A stretch of DNA of 64,000 bases from Allodiplogaster sudhausi. Lineage: Eukaryota > Nematoda > Chromadorea > Rhabditida > Diplogasteridae. Numbering within the stretch: position 1 is the stretch's first letter; every line of letters starts with the position of its first letter. Below are positions 36,873 to 45,229 of the stretch, one piece after another. The stretch is taken from assembly GCA_945643635.1 (NCBI GenBank), contig CALZFC010000032.1:589501-653500 (forward strand), in the 5' to 3' direction. The notes beneath the pieces are model-generated. The model had not been told where the DNA came from. It saw only the letters and a program-made list of their open reading frames with translations, and did no database searches. A program made the position numbers and the translations under genes.

Positions 36873-37458
36873 GTACAGTACTGGCCAAAAGGTTATCATA
36901 TTTTGGTTTTTTCTTCATATCTTTTGTCAAAGTTGAGGCAAGTTCATGAAACTTTCAGAGTTTCTTCCTTATAATGGCAGCCTTTAAGTAGCAGAATATT
37001 GGTTTAATTGATACACTATTGATCGAGAACAAAAATCAATACCTCAATTCACCTGATTGTACATTTCGGCGAGATGGACGAAATAATTTATTTCTTTGAA
37101 AATCGGGCAATTTTTAATGGAATTTTATATTAGTTGCGTTGTAGAACATCTCGACCACAACTGTTTAGTCTGATCTCGAATTATTCAAATGCTTTTACAT
37201 GCTACCTGTCTCCAGTACGCGGTTAATGCACTCGAACTGTGATTCTGAAGGTTCAAGTGGATAAAATCGATCATTTACCACTGTGCGTATAGTAATTATG
37301 ACTTTTCTATATTCTCAGGTTATTAGTGAACTAACTCAGATGGTTTGTTAAGCTGTGGAAATTAGATGTAATTTATTTGAGTGCATTTTGAATAGTGCGG
37401 ACAACTTTCGACTGCTGCGCGGCAGTTCTCAAAGTGGTGTTGTGCAGGAGACCACCTT
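36873..37458 (+). mobile_element. Tc1-like transposon left end, truncated
   Basis: CAGTACTGGCCAAAAGGTTA then TCATATTTTGGTTTTTT, preceded by TA, closely resembles the terminal inverted repeat of nematode Tc1 as known from the literature. No inverted partner was found before the split-gene exon at about 37550, and no transposase frame is evident. It sits beside the right breakpoint of the inferred inversion. Confidence 0.6.
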
Positions 37459-38428
37459 TCAAAAACGCTTTTGCTCTATATAATGATAGCTGATAGGCTT
37501 TTCCATATTCAGCAGCCTTATTTCATTCCTGGCTTCATGAGACCACAAGATCTCGTACTCTTTCGCAATCGTTCTGATACGCGTGGTTCGGCGGTGCTCG
37601 AGGTCATCTCGGTGCAGCAGAAGAGTCTATTAAGGGTCTATAAAGGGGTCTATTAAAAGTCACGTTTCACTAAACTCATCACGTCAATTTTTACATATTA
37701 TTTGCAAAAATTCTTGTCTTATGCTCAATTTCAGAAGGATGGAATTTTTCGTGGCTAACCTTACATGTCGAATTGTAAAGGAAGAAGTAGATCCAGCCGT
37801 CGTCTGCAAACGTAATCGCTGCCTCTGCTCCAATGTCCACCTTATGACTGCCAAGGTGCTCAAGAAAGAGTCTGAAATGATAAATTGATAAATAATGAGA
37901 AAAACGGTACTTCAGTCTAAAGAAAAAAAACAAATTTTCTTGTCAGCCTGGCACCAGTAAACTTTACCTATAGCCAGTTTCCTGGGTGTCCGAATTAACG
38001 AGGCGATACTTGTGGAGGGTGTACTCGAAGTTACGACGAAACCATTGAAAGATGACGCCATCCATTACGTACAAGTCGACAAAAGTACCATCTAAAAGAA
38101 TAAGTAATCTATTAATTAAAAATAATTAATAATTAATTAATAATGAACTAATCTATTAATCTTCTTTAATCAAACATTGTTTTTTTAAACTTGAATAATA
38201 TATTATATTCACCTGCCGCTGGAAAATATTCGCTGGTCACATAGAATTCGTTCCGAAGCACGACTCGTATTTTTCCTGCTTCCACCTAAAAGTTGAGACA
38301 ATATTGCCAAGTTAATAAGAATTACAAAAAAGAAGACTAGCCTCAGATTTCTCTAGCATTCGAAGTTTGAAGCTCCTATCGAAAACAGAGATTACCACAT
38401 ATGTATACACAGAACGTTCCTGCAACAT
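37459..38428 (-). CDS. 5' half of the split membrane-protein gene (truncated)
   Basis: Exons 38428-38342, 38285-38213, 38091-37968, 37871-37760 and 37626-37459 join in frame from ATG (MLQERSVYTYVVISV) to TGA. The N-terminal part is a beta-rich region of normal composition (for example EAGKIRVVLRNEFYVTSEYF and ITFADDGWIYFFLYNSTC). The last exon starts like the first exon of the gene at 26552 (+) but diverges after GAGTACGAGA at about 37553 and ends in about 30 unrelated codons. The intron after exon 1 seems to use a GC donor. I infer that the authentic 3' exons are those at 26552-27704. The upstream end is uncertain: the ATG follows an acceptor-like CTAAG. Family not recognised. Confidence 0.65.
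37553..37690 (-). repeat. inverted duplicate, right copy
   Basis: Partner of 26465-26622. Both copies contain the GACCCTTAATAGACTCTTCT acceptor junction on their respective coding strands. Confidence 0.75.
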
Positions 38429-38599
38429 CCTTAGTTGATTATCTGGATATGATCAAATATTTATGTGTGCAGAAAAAGTGAAGTTGAAACAACGAAAATT
38501 TGATTTGTGCTCAGTACGAAAAAATTTCGTGGTTAAAAGGAAGGCGAGGCTTTTTTTAAAAATTATTTTCGTTATCAATATTTTCAATCCTTTACTATG

Positions 38600-38760
38600 C
38601 AAGTGAATGAGGCGACAAAACTGTTTGCTGGTGATAAACACGCAGTATTTCGATTCGTTGGTTACGGCAGGGTCCTGTGTTCTCAGTCGGGTCCTCGCAG
38701 GGATCGGATGTAAATCTACCGTCAATCACTGTGCGCATGCAGCAGTTGTGGTAAAGGACT
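38600..38760 (-). other. candidate exon, Kunitz-like fragment
   Basis: A minus frame reads DPCEDPTENTGPCRNQRIEI to a TAG. The C-x9-C spacing with GPC recalls the start of a Kunitz domain, but the remaining cysteines are absent. It could be an upstream exon of the 38.4-kb gene, a domain relic or chance. Confidence 0.2.
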
Positions 38761-38788
38761 ACCTTAAAGAGTATACAAATACTATATA

Positions 38789-38925
38789 CCGTATTTTCTC
38801 TATTATTACCCCCCCCCCTCTAACAATACTCCCCCCCTCTGATAAAGCGATTGAAAAATAGAACCTCTCCCTCTAGTAGAACCCCCCCCCCTCCCCTCCA
38901 ATAGTGCCTCCCCCCCAACAGTCTA
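38789..38925. mobile_element. MITE M fragment
   Basis: TA then CCGTATTTTCTCTATTATTA followed by C-rich units; only one end of the element is preserved. Confidence 0.55.
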
Positions 38926-39056
38926 ACATCTCAGCTCTAGACGTTCCTCGAATGCATCCTATGATGATAGTGGGGGTCTTGGTGACCAGAATGTGATCTT
39001 TGTGCTTTGTGTTGTGATCATTGTAGTTTGTGATTATAGTTTGTGTTCAGTACATG

Positions 39057-39180
39057 CCCCGCCCCTAACGTAAATAAGCCCCGCCCCCAACGTAAATAGG
39101 CCCCGCCTCTAACGTAAATAGGCCCCGCCCCTAACGTAAATAGGCCCCGCCCCTTTCGTAAATAGGCCCCGCCCCTAACG
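39057..39180. repeat. 22-bp GC-box-like tandem repeat
   Basis: About six units of CCCCGCCCCTAACGTAAATA plus GG, followed by TAACG repeats to about 39205. Strongly GC-rich within AT-rich surroundings. Confidence 0.85.
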
Positions 39181-39439
39181 TAACGTAAAGTAACGTAACG
39201 TAATTAAGCTCCGCCCACATTTCATAATCACAATGACTCACATACATACATGTAACTAAATGACGTCACTCTCTAAATCTATCTCTCTCTCTCAAACAAA
39301 GCAACCACACTTCAAGGAGACAGACTTAACAATGAATCACTATTCCGGATCTCTAAGCCACGCCCATTTCTCTCTTTCTCTATAATCTCTCACTTCCGTA
39401 TCCCAAGCTCCACCCATTACATGAATCAAAGAACACAAA

Positions 39440-39530
39440 AGTCCTTGATTGAGAGAACTCGAACCGGGGACCTTAAGGATCACCCAACAAAGACAGTACC
39501 AACACACTACTTTGTCTTCTTGTCAAGATG
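39440..39530 (-). repeat. tRNA-like (SINE-type) element near the Maverick edge
   Basis: The minus strand has GTAGTGTGTTGGTA (box A-like) and, about 45 bp later, CCCCGGTTCGAGTTCTC (good box B). A complete cloverleaf is not evident, so a tRNA-derived repeat is more likely than a functional tRNA. Confidence 0.4.
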
Positions 39531-39639
39531 CTTCATAATTTTCTGTATGCTCGTTGTGGAATGTATAAGTGTACATACCTTTCAACATTTTCAACCATTT
39601 TACATCGTCATGTAATTCTCAAACATTTAAAAAATATAT

Positions 39640-39951
39640 TTATTGCAATGAATCATCAACATTTTTAACACGAATATTATAAAAGATGATATTGTTCACA
39701 GTTTTGTAAGTAACACAACAGGTTTGACAAAGAATCAATTCAATCTTTCCATCTTGCTGTTCGGCATTAAATTTTGCACATACACGGCATAAATGAACAA
39801 TAAGGGTTCGAGGAAAATTGAGACAGCGAATATCTGCGATTCCAGGTGGTTCATGCCAGTTTCCAGCAAGTTGTTCCATTGAGGGGTCCAGTTGTCTCTT
39901 AAAATTTAAAAGTTATAAAAAATAGAAAATATAAAGACATACCTGAGACAT
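39640..39951 (-). CDS. Small Maverick ORF B, zinc-ribbon-like
   Basis: Two exons, 39951-39943 (ATGTCTCAG) and 39897-39640, give 88 aa. The product has CRVCAKF and CQTCC, a possible four-cysteine zinc site, and ends NNIIFYNIRVKNVDDSLQ. It is a paralogue of ORF A: both start MSQ, both have one short intron near the N-terminus and share the (N/T)IIF(Y/H)NI.VKN ending. Function unknown. The intron of 45 bp and the TAATG start context are as in ORF A. Confidence 0.55.
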
Positions 39952-39980
39952 TACCGTCTTCCACTGTTGAATAGTTAACA

Positions 39981-40343
39981 CTAAATGTTGAGACGATCGT
40001 TTCCATTCTTCACAACGATATTGTGAAAAATTGTTGTCTGTATATTCCGATTTGCTTGATGACAAGGTTCAGATAAAGTAAGAGTAATTTTACGTGATGT
40101 AGAGGTAGAGGCATTTCTCTTTGCACACTTTTGACAAACCGCCAAGAATATTAAATACTGGGCACGGATAATCGCAGGACGAATAATTTCGGGTGTCTTG
40201 TAAGCTTCCACCAGATCGTTAAAAGATTTCTAAAATAAATAAAAATATGGTAATTAATACAATTTAATAATTCAAACCTTATGAGATTCCTTTCTACGTT
40301 TTCTTGTATGGGATGAAGTAGAAGACTCAGAGGATTGAGACAT
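39981..40343 (-). CDS. Small Maverick ORF A, paralogue of ORF B
   Basis: Exons 40343-40278 and 40229-39981 join in phase 0 to 104 aa. A basic N-terminus (TRKRRKESHK) precedes CQKCAKR and a later CH pair, a partial version of the zinc-ribbon-like site of ORF B, and it ends with IFHNIVVKN. The start overlaps the stop of the preceding ORF as TAATG, suggesting translation from a shared transcript or tight genome packing. Not recognised as a named family; tandem duplication with ORF B is clear. Confidence 0.55.
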
Positions 40344-40624
40344 TACACGTCACGAAACTGAACATAAAGGTTTTCTTGCTCGTCAACCAATAGGTTAATA
40401 GTTAAAACGGGTCGAATATAACGAGTGGTTCTCTCCTCAGTATGATTCATACGCCTCATATTCCTACGGAGACTAAAACCAGTTGCAATATCACAGTCAC
40501 CACAATGAAGATGCTTTTCAGCTTCAATCTTAACAGATTCTTTCTCCGACTTAATTTCAACAGAAGGAGTAATAGCAGACTCAGGCTTCTTAGCCTCAAC
40601 AGGATTCTTTCGGTCAGACATCAT
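40343..40624 (-). CDS. Small Maverick ORF C (93 aa)
   Basis: Starts M(M)SDRKNPVEAKKPES. A charged, Glu/Lys-rich N-terminal half is followed by HCGDCD and a more regular C-terminal segment (RPVLTINLLVDEQENLYVQF). It lies 6 bp downstream of the protease stop and its own stop overlaps the ORF A start. Codon use and AT content match the capsid genes. No family recognised. One could suspect a nucleic-acid-binding accessory protein from the CxxC, but that is a guess. Confidence 0.5.
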   Translation of the reverse strand: MMSDRKNPVEAKKPESAITPSVEIKSEKESVKIEAEKHLHCGDCDIATGFSLRRNMRRMNHTEERTTRYIRPVLTINLLVDEQENLYVQFRDV

Positions 40625-40630
40625 GTATGA

Positions 40631-41158
40631 CTAGAGAGAAGTGAGAGGTCTATTTATACATCTCTGTAACTGATGTTTATACCAATGAAGTACAAATCGA
40701 TCATTTTGACCAAAATTTGTTTGACTAAACATTTTTCTAATAATATTAATTGATTTGCCTGAACATCGGTTATAAAGAAAAAACATGGCATAATATCCAC
40801 ATACTTCGCTATTTATTCCTTGCACTCTCATATTAAAGTCCCTTCTTATATTAAATAATGAAAGCCATGAACTTATCTGTTCAGACATAACGTCACCTGT
40901 AGAATCAAAATAATCAACAATTCCTGTTTTATCAACAAATACTGAAACCCAATGCTCTCCAGGGCTTGTTGAGTCCCCGGTATTAAATATAACACAAAAA
41001 GGTAATTTTTTAGGAACAGGAGTTAAAGTATCACAGGGAAAACTCCCAATGTAATAATTTCTTGTTATGAAACAGTTTCCCATCAATTTGTCAAGTTCGA
41101 TATTCGTAAGAGATTCATACATATTTATCAGTACATAATAACAAACAATAATATACAT
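40631..41158 (-). CDS. Adenain-type cysteine protease (Polinton PRO)
   Basis: Predicted maturation protease for the element's virion proteins, in the adenovirus-protease/Ulp1-like fold. Visible active-site pieces in family order: GEHWVSVFVD (His), DYFDSTGD (Asp), VQGINSEVCGYYAMFFL (Gln for the oxyanion hole, nucleophile Cys). The frame gives 175 aa from the first ATG. Residue 14 (MYESLTNIELDKLM) is the more likely start because homologues begin near that LTN motif and the preceding residues are hydrophobic filler. It follows the PAZ gene by 13 bp (first ATG) or 52 bp (second). All catalytic residues are present, so the gene may be recently active. Confidence 0.85.
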   Translation of the reverse strand: MYIIVCYYVLINMYESLTNIELDKLMGNCFITRNYYIGSFPCDTLTPVPKKLPFCVIFNTGDSTSPGEHWVSVFVDKTGIVDYFDSTGDVMSEQISSWLSLFNIRRDFNMRVQGINSEVCGYYAMFFLYNRCSGKSINIIRKMFSQTNFGQNDRFVLHWYKHQLQRCINRPLTSL

Positions 41159-41171
41159 CCCTTAAATACAT

Positions 41172-41595
41172 TTAGTAGGCAATCTCGAGCACGTCGATCG
41201 GGTAGACATTTCCGCCATGTTCGCAGACGATCGGGGCGTTGGGAATCAGAATGTTGACGCCATGTTTGGCGTAATAATAGTCCTGCATATAAGGTATTTT
41301 AAAGTAGAAAGAAATGAAAAAAACGAACCTTCACAGTAAGGGTAACCGGCCGATTTCCGAGAGAGTTCTGACGGCTACGCACCTCCATGCCTACCGTGAT
41401 CCTCTTGAACGAGTTGGCCTTTGGAAGCATTTTCGGGTGGCTAAGATCAAAGTCGTGGGACAAGTGGCAGGTGCGAACACGACGAGGGCAGAGTTCCTCG
41501 TTGATCTGTTCGATCTCATGTTCACAAAGGGGTACGCTAAAGTCGATGTCGAGTCGGATCTCGCAGAATGTACGGAAGCTCACGAAACGTGACAT
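41172..41595 (-). CDS. Stand-alone Argonaute-type PAZ domain protein inside the Maverick
   Basis: Exons 41595-41329 and 41282-41172 (intron 46 bp) join in phase 0 to 125 aa. The C-terminal half carries the PAZ signature: TVKDYYYAKHG, then PNAPIVC, then VYPIDVLEI, matching the T-V-x-x-Y-F ... H ... P-x-x-P ... Y-x-P-x-E-V-x-x-I pattern of AGO proteins, with a nematode WAGO-like PNAPIVC. The N-terminal half (PLCEHEIEQINEELC, RRVRT) aligns with the helix and first strand of AGO PAZ domains. PAZ binds the 3' end of small RNAs; there is no N, MID or PIWI domain. It starts 3 bp after the capsid stop and ends just before PRO, same strand, so it belongs to the element's gene block. Its GC content is higher than the capsid genes, suggesting capture from a host. 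Small-RNA sequestration is inference. Confidence 0.72.
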
Positions 41596-41598
41596 TCT

Positions 41599-42972
41599 TC
41601 ACTGTGCGTCTGAGAACACGTTTAGATACGCGTCGATCTGGAAAGGGCCCTATTAAAAATTTAACACGTGGCAGACACAAACGATACAGAGTGTAACATG
41701 GAGTAGGCATTCAACGCGCCAAAAATCAATAACCTGATACATGCCGTCGTATTCAGCATAAATGACAAGTTGCATCCCGTTATCGGGGGTCTTTTCGGAA
41801 AATCTCATTGCAATTTGAGTAGTACCACTACGTATAATTTCAAAATCATTATTATAATCAGATGGTGATAGATTAAAGGCAAATAATGTAAAACCTTTAC
41901 CATACTGTTCATAAGTTATTGCAAGATCTCTATTCTCACTTATTGCACCAATGTTCTCATAGAACATGAGGAAAGACTCTGCATAAGCTCCATTCTTAAA
42001 ATTAGTTTTTACAGGTTGTCCAGGGAAAGTGACGCCACCCGCATCAATCGAAACTTCAGTAACATTATAATGACCGAAATTAAATGGGGAGTAGTTCAAA
42101 GTACCCTCAAAAGCTTTAGTTCCAACAAGTCCAATAATTAGCCTTCTAGGAATAATATCTGTGAAAATAGTAGAATATAGAAGGTCATATTTACCACCAG
42201 GTACTGCAACAACTCTCACACGAGTACGCTTATAAGGGTAACGTGCGGGATAAGAACGAAGACTATTTTCAAGTGCAAGGTTTGCTGAACTAATTACGTC
42301 AACAGCTCTAATTAAAAGCTTCATTGAAACTACTTCAACTTTAACATTATCTGTTTTTGCATTAACGTCATGAGACTCCAAGACAAAATTGTCAGCATTT
42401 TTATGAAAAGTAAATTGTAAATTCAAGGGTGGAACAAGTAGCCTATCGGTTGAAAAATGATCAATGTGAACTTTCGCTATCACATCAATATCTCCTGATT
42501 TTGCGGCAGATACACGTCCATTGGAAGCCGAATCGACATTGGCATTATCTTCAAAAAACCCTGCAGCTTGCAAAACACCATATTTGTTATCAGTGCTGTG
42601 AGTTAAGAGGGTTTCAAGGTATGACTTGTATGCATACTGACTACACTCAAATATTTGCTGGTTATTCACTTCCAAATTTACTTGTGAAAAGAAAGTTGCA
42701 CCTATATAATTTGTAAACGCATAATCAGCCACATCAGTTGTATCTGTACGAACAATACGCAGTTTCATTGCAATATAAGTTTTAGAACATTGCAAGTAGT
42801 GTCGAGAGTCGAGAACATTAAACAAATAAGGTCCGCTATTATTAACAGGTGTACTTGGTGGAATGGAGAGCCAACAAGCTGAATCTAGAACAACTTGAGT
42901 AACCGGTACTTCAAAGAGAGCCAATTCGATACGAATAGCAGGTGGTGACTTTGCATCCAAAAGTTTACCCAT
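41599..42972 (-). CDS. Polinton major capsid protein (double jelly-roll)
   Basis: Exons 42972-41734 and 41637-41599 join to 425 aa. The N-terminus (ELALFEVPVTQVVLDSACW) and the pattern that follows resemble the nematode F54H12.2-type Maverick proteins, known to be double-jelly-roll capsid proteins. The short last exon restores the expected end (MYQ then IDAYLNVFSD); without the splice the frame would read into unrelated hydrophobic residues. The start overlaps the stop of the basic-protein gene (TAATG). No internal stops or frameshifts are seen, so the capsid gene looks intact. It would form the hexon-like shell of a virion. Confidence 0.85.
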
Positions 42973-43442
42973 TATTTAGAAAAAATGTCTCGAGGAAATG
43001 AAGATTTTTTAATCTTAACAAGTCTTTTATACTTTCTAACAGGTTTACGTTTACGTCGCTTAACTATTTGTTTCTTTTTAGACACTTTTCTCTTCTTTTT
43101 TCGTTTTCTACCACTTCCATCTTGAAGTCGAGCTTTTCCACGTACTGCCAAGCTTTTATAAGCATTTCCACCATGTTCCTTTATCGAATCTTTAAAATTA
43201 CGTCCACGGTTAATATCGTCAACTATTTGTTCGCCAGCCGTAAGTGCTTCAGTAGCGACACTTCTTCCGACGCGTTTCGCAATTGGCAAAATGGCCGTGA
43301 ATAGTTTTGAGAGTAGTCCACCAATGCCAGAACTGCCACGCTGGTAAGGAAAACCACGAAAGCCAGAACCGCTTTGACGCGCTTGCTCAAGGAACACATC
43401 TGACCAATCAATAGAACTATTAGGATCAAAATGTATGTGCAT
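42972..43442 (-). CDS. Small basic virion-type protein of the Polinton
   Basis: 156 aa. An N-terminal segment (FRGFPYQRGSSGIGGLLSKL) followed by an amphipathic region resembles a conserved Polinton protein compared with adenoviral minor core or membrane-lytic proteins. The C-terminal third is a Lys/Arg tract (SGRKRKKKRKVSKKKQIVKR) suited to DNA binding. It lies between the penton and capsid genes as in other Mavericks. Its first 220 bp overlap the 3' extension of the penton frame in another frame. The role is by family analogy. Confidence 0.65.
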   Translation of the reverse strand: MHIHFDPNSSIDWSDVFLEQARQSGSGFRGFPYQRGSSGIGGLLSKLFTAILPIAKRVGRSVATEALTAGEQIVDDINRGRNFKDSIKEHGGNAYKSLAVRGKARLQDGSGRKRKKKRKVSKKKQIVKRRKRKPVRKYKRLVKIKKSSFPRDIFSK

Positions 43443-43996
43443 GAAATCTTTGGACGGAAATGTAATATTATGCAGGAATATCCAGAATGAAATGCTACGA
43501 TGTCGTCTTCACTTGTTTTTATATGGACATGAATACTTTCGAAATCTTTAGACTTTACATTTATGTACTGAGGTCTAGAAAAGGATAAATGCACATTTTC
43601 TCCATGATTAGCATTAATCGGAACAATTTTTAATAAAGGAGATAGAGTGTTTGAAACAATCTGATTTTCAACAATACTTGCATAAATGAATAACATTTCC
43701 TTTGCAACATGAACACGATACTTTCCAGGAACAACTGTTAGCCCATCTTCTTTCAAAGTTTCATCGATGCCTAGTAAGTATGCGAGCTTTTTTGAAAATC
43801 TACTAGAATAAATTTTATCATCAGGCATATATTCGCATCGTCCAGTGAGTGAATTAAAATTAAATAAGCCTTGAGAATATACGCCATACCTTGCTCTGTA
43901 AGAGCTTTGTAAGACACCGTTTACTAATGTGGAACTTTTTTGTGCTTTTTCATTTGCCTTTTCTTTTTCCTCATGCCCGAGACTATTCGAAAACAG
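43223..43996 (-). pseudogene. Polinton penton-like minor capsid protein, 5' end missing
   Basis: The frame is open from 43996 to 43223. Typical penton motifs are visible: LFNFNSLTGRCEYMPDD, then SPLLKIVPINANHG, then SRPQYINVKSKDFESIHVHI and CIILHFRPK, the usual end of this single-jelly-roll protein. The first ATG in frame is at 43828, inside the domain, and the upstream open part (KEKEKANEKAQKSS) has no ATG before a TAG at 43997-43999. So the true start lies on a lost or unrecognised exon. After the HFR motif the frame runs on for about 70 residues with two hydrophobic stretches, overlapping the basic-protein gene. A lost stop or frameshift is likely. Confidence 0.7.
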
Positions 43997-44037
43997 CTAT
44001 GATCTTTCATAAATCGGCAATGACTTTTCGGTGATCG

Positions 44038-44880
44038 CCCTCCTTTAAACAGCAATCATCCCAGAAATCTCGTAATGACCTTATTATTTCATAAATTTGG
44101 CCTGCAAACTTTCTTTATAACTCTTGCTTTGCACATTTTATTTTTTTTATTTTCATCATTCTTCCACTGCGAGCTCGGTCGGCTTCCTTCCTAGAACTTT
44201 CAGTTGATTAGCATTCTTCCCTGAAGCCGCATAGTGACATTTTACATTGCAAATTGTATGGTCACATTTTGCTTTGTGAATTTTGAATGCAAATATTGCC
44301 TTGTAAAATTTGCAAGGCAATCTTTGCTTTTTTTTTTATTTTTCAAACTCCTCAGATTTTAGTTATGCTTGCTCTCGATGAATTATGTAATTTTTCATTT
44401 CCAAATCTTATTTTAAATAATGTAATTTATTTCTCTTTATGCTTCTCTCCGCCTGTCTGCATCCAAATCGGTCTGCTGATCTAATGAATATATGTATGTA
44501 TAATATGCTTGGACATAACCTTATTGTTTCGTAAATTTGGCCTGCAAATTTTCGTCAGCAAATCTTGCCTATAACTTTTGCTTTGCAAATTTTTTCAAAA
44601 TTTTCTATTTTTATCATTCTTCCACTGCGAGCTAGGTCGGCTTCCTTCCCACTTTTTTTACTATCCATTGATCCAAGAACGGATTAAAATACAACAATAA
44701 TTTGGCAAAGCTCCAACAGAGAAAATTGGCTTTTTTCAAAATCAAATTTGCTTTACTATTCTTAGGTTTTTTTGTATAAAGACTTTGACATTTCAATTCC
44801 ATCGAAAGTCTGTGTGTTCTTAAAGATTTCTTTATTCAAACAAATGAGACATTAGCGGGAGCCATGATGGAAGCGAGCAG
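44038..44880. repeat. local repeat unit L (two diverged copies)
   Basis: 44047-44240 and 44515-44660 share TTATTATTTCATAAATTTGG / CCTGCAAA and CTTCCACTGCGAGCTCGGTC with 45735-45900 and 47615-47770. There is no coding capacity. The first copy directly abuts the truncated penton end. Confidence 0.7.
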
Positions 44881-45229
44881 CTACTTCTTGTACAACCCAG
44901 CGACCGGGCAACAACCCAGTTCGCAGTCATCCGTCACTATTGGGCAATCTTTCCAGATGCACCCACCGCACGGGTTAGGGTCGCGCTTCATGATGTTCGC
45001 GCCGTGCATGCGATTCCTGTGCAAATTAAGTGCAACTTTAGTACTGAAGTAAATTACTAAAGTGATAACCTTGGTAATAAAGTAACTTTTGTACTAAAGT
45101 AACTAAATATTCTAACATGTAGTAATTGGGCGGAACTTTGATGCCGTTCTGGTTGGAAGAACCGAACAAGGCGCCATGGAGAAGGCCAAGCTGGAGCAAG
45201 AGAAGGAAGAGAAGGCGGAGAGAAGGCAT
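44881..45229 (-). CDS. 12-Cys family member, copy H (only the second cysteine block seen)
   Basis: A signal exon from 45229 reads MPSLRLLFLLLLQLGLLHGA then SSNQNGIK. The last exon 45016-44881 begins in phase 2 and encodes DPNPCGGCIWKDC and CELGCCPVAGLYKK. The cysteine pattern C-x2-C-x4-C-x6-C-x3-CC equals block two of copies F and G. The exon for block one is absent between them, so the gene may be a half-size variant, or the exon may lie elsewhere. The exact donor of exon 1 is not fixed. The 3' flank CTTTATTCAAACAA is like copies C and G. Confidence 0.55.

Larger units (their letters stand above)
39640..44037 (-). mobile_element. Maverick/Polinton fragment: capsid block, PAZ gene and protease
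   Basis: A compact minus-strand gene block in the order penton-like, basic virion protein, major capsid protein, PAZ-domain protein, adenain-type protease, then three small ORFs. Neighbouring genes overlap by stop/start TAATG or lie 3-52 bp apart, and several have very short introns (45-96 bp), unlike the long CT-filled host introns. Protein-primed polymerase B, retroviral-type integrase, packaging ATPase and long terminal inverted repeats are all missing. The upstream edge at about 44.0 kb abuts a local repeat also found at 45.74 and 47.62 kb. I read it as a truncated element inserted among the cysteine-rich peptide genes. The edges are approximate. Confidence 0.85.

Noticed and set aside
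41314..41592. Plus-strand frame of 92 codons opposite the PAZ gene
   Set aside because: It is antisense to a better-supported spliced gene and has no recognisable motif.
39640..44037. Polymerase B, integrase or ATPase genes expected in a full Maverick
   Set aside because: I looked on both strands across 37-49 kb and saw no matching motifs; the element is truncated.
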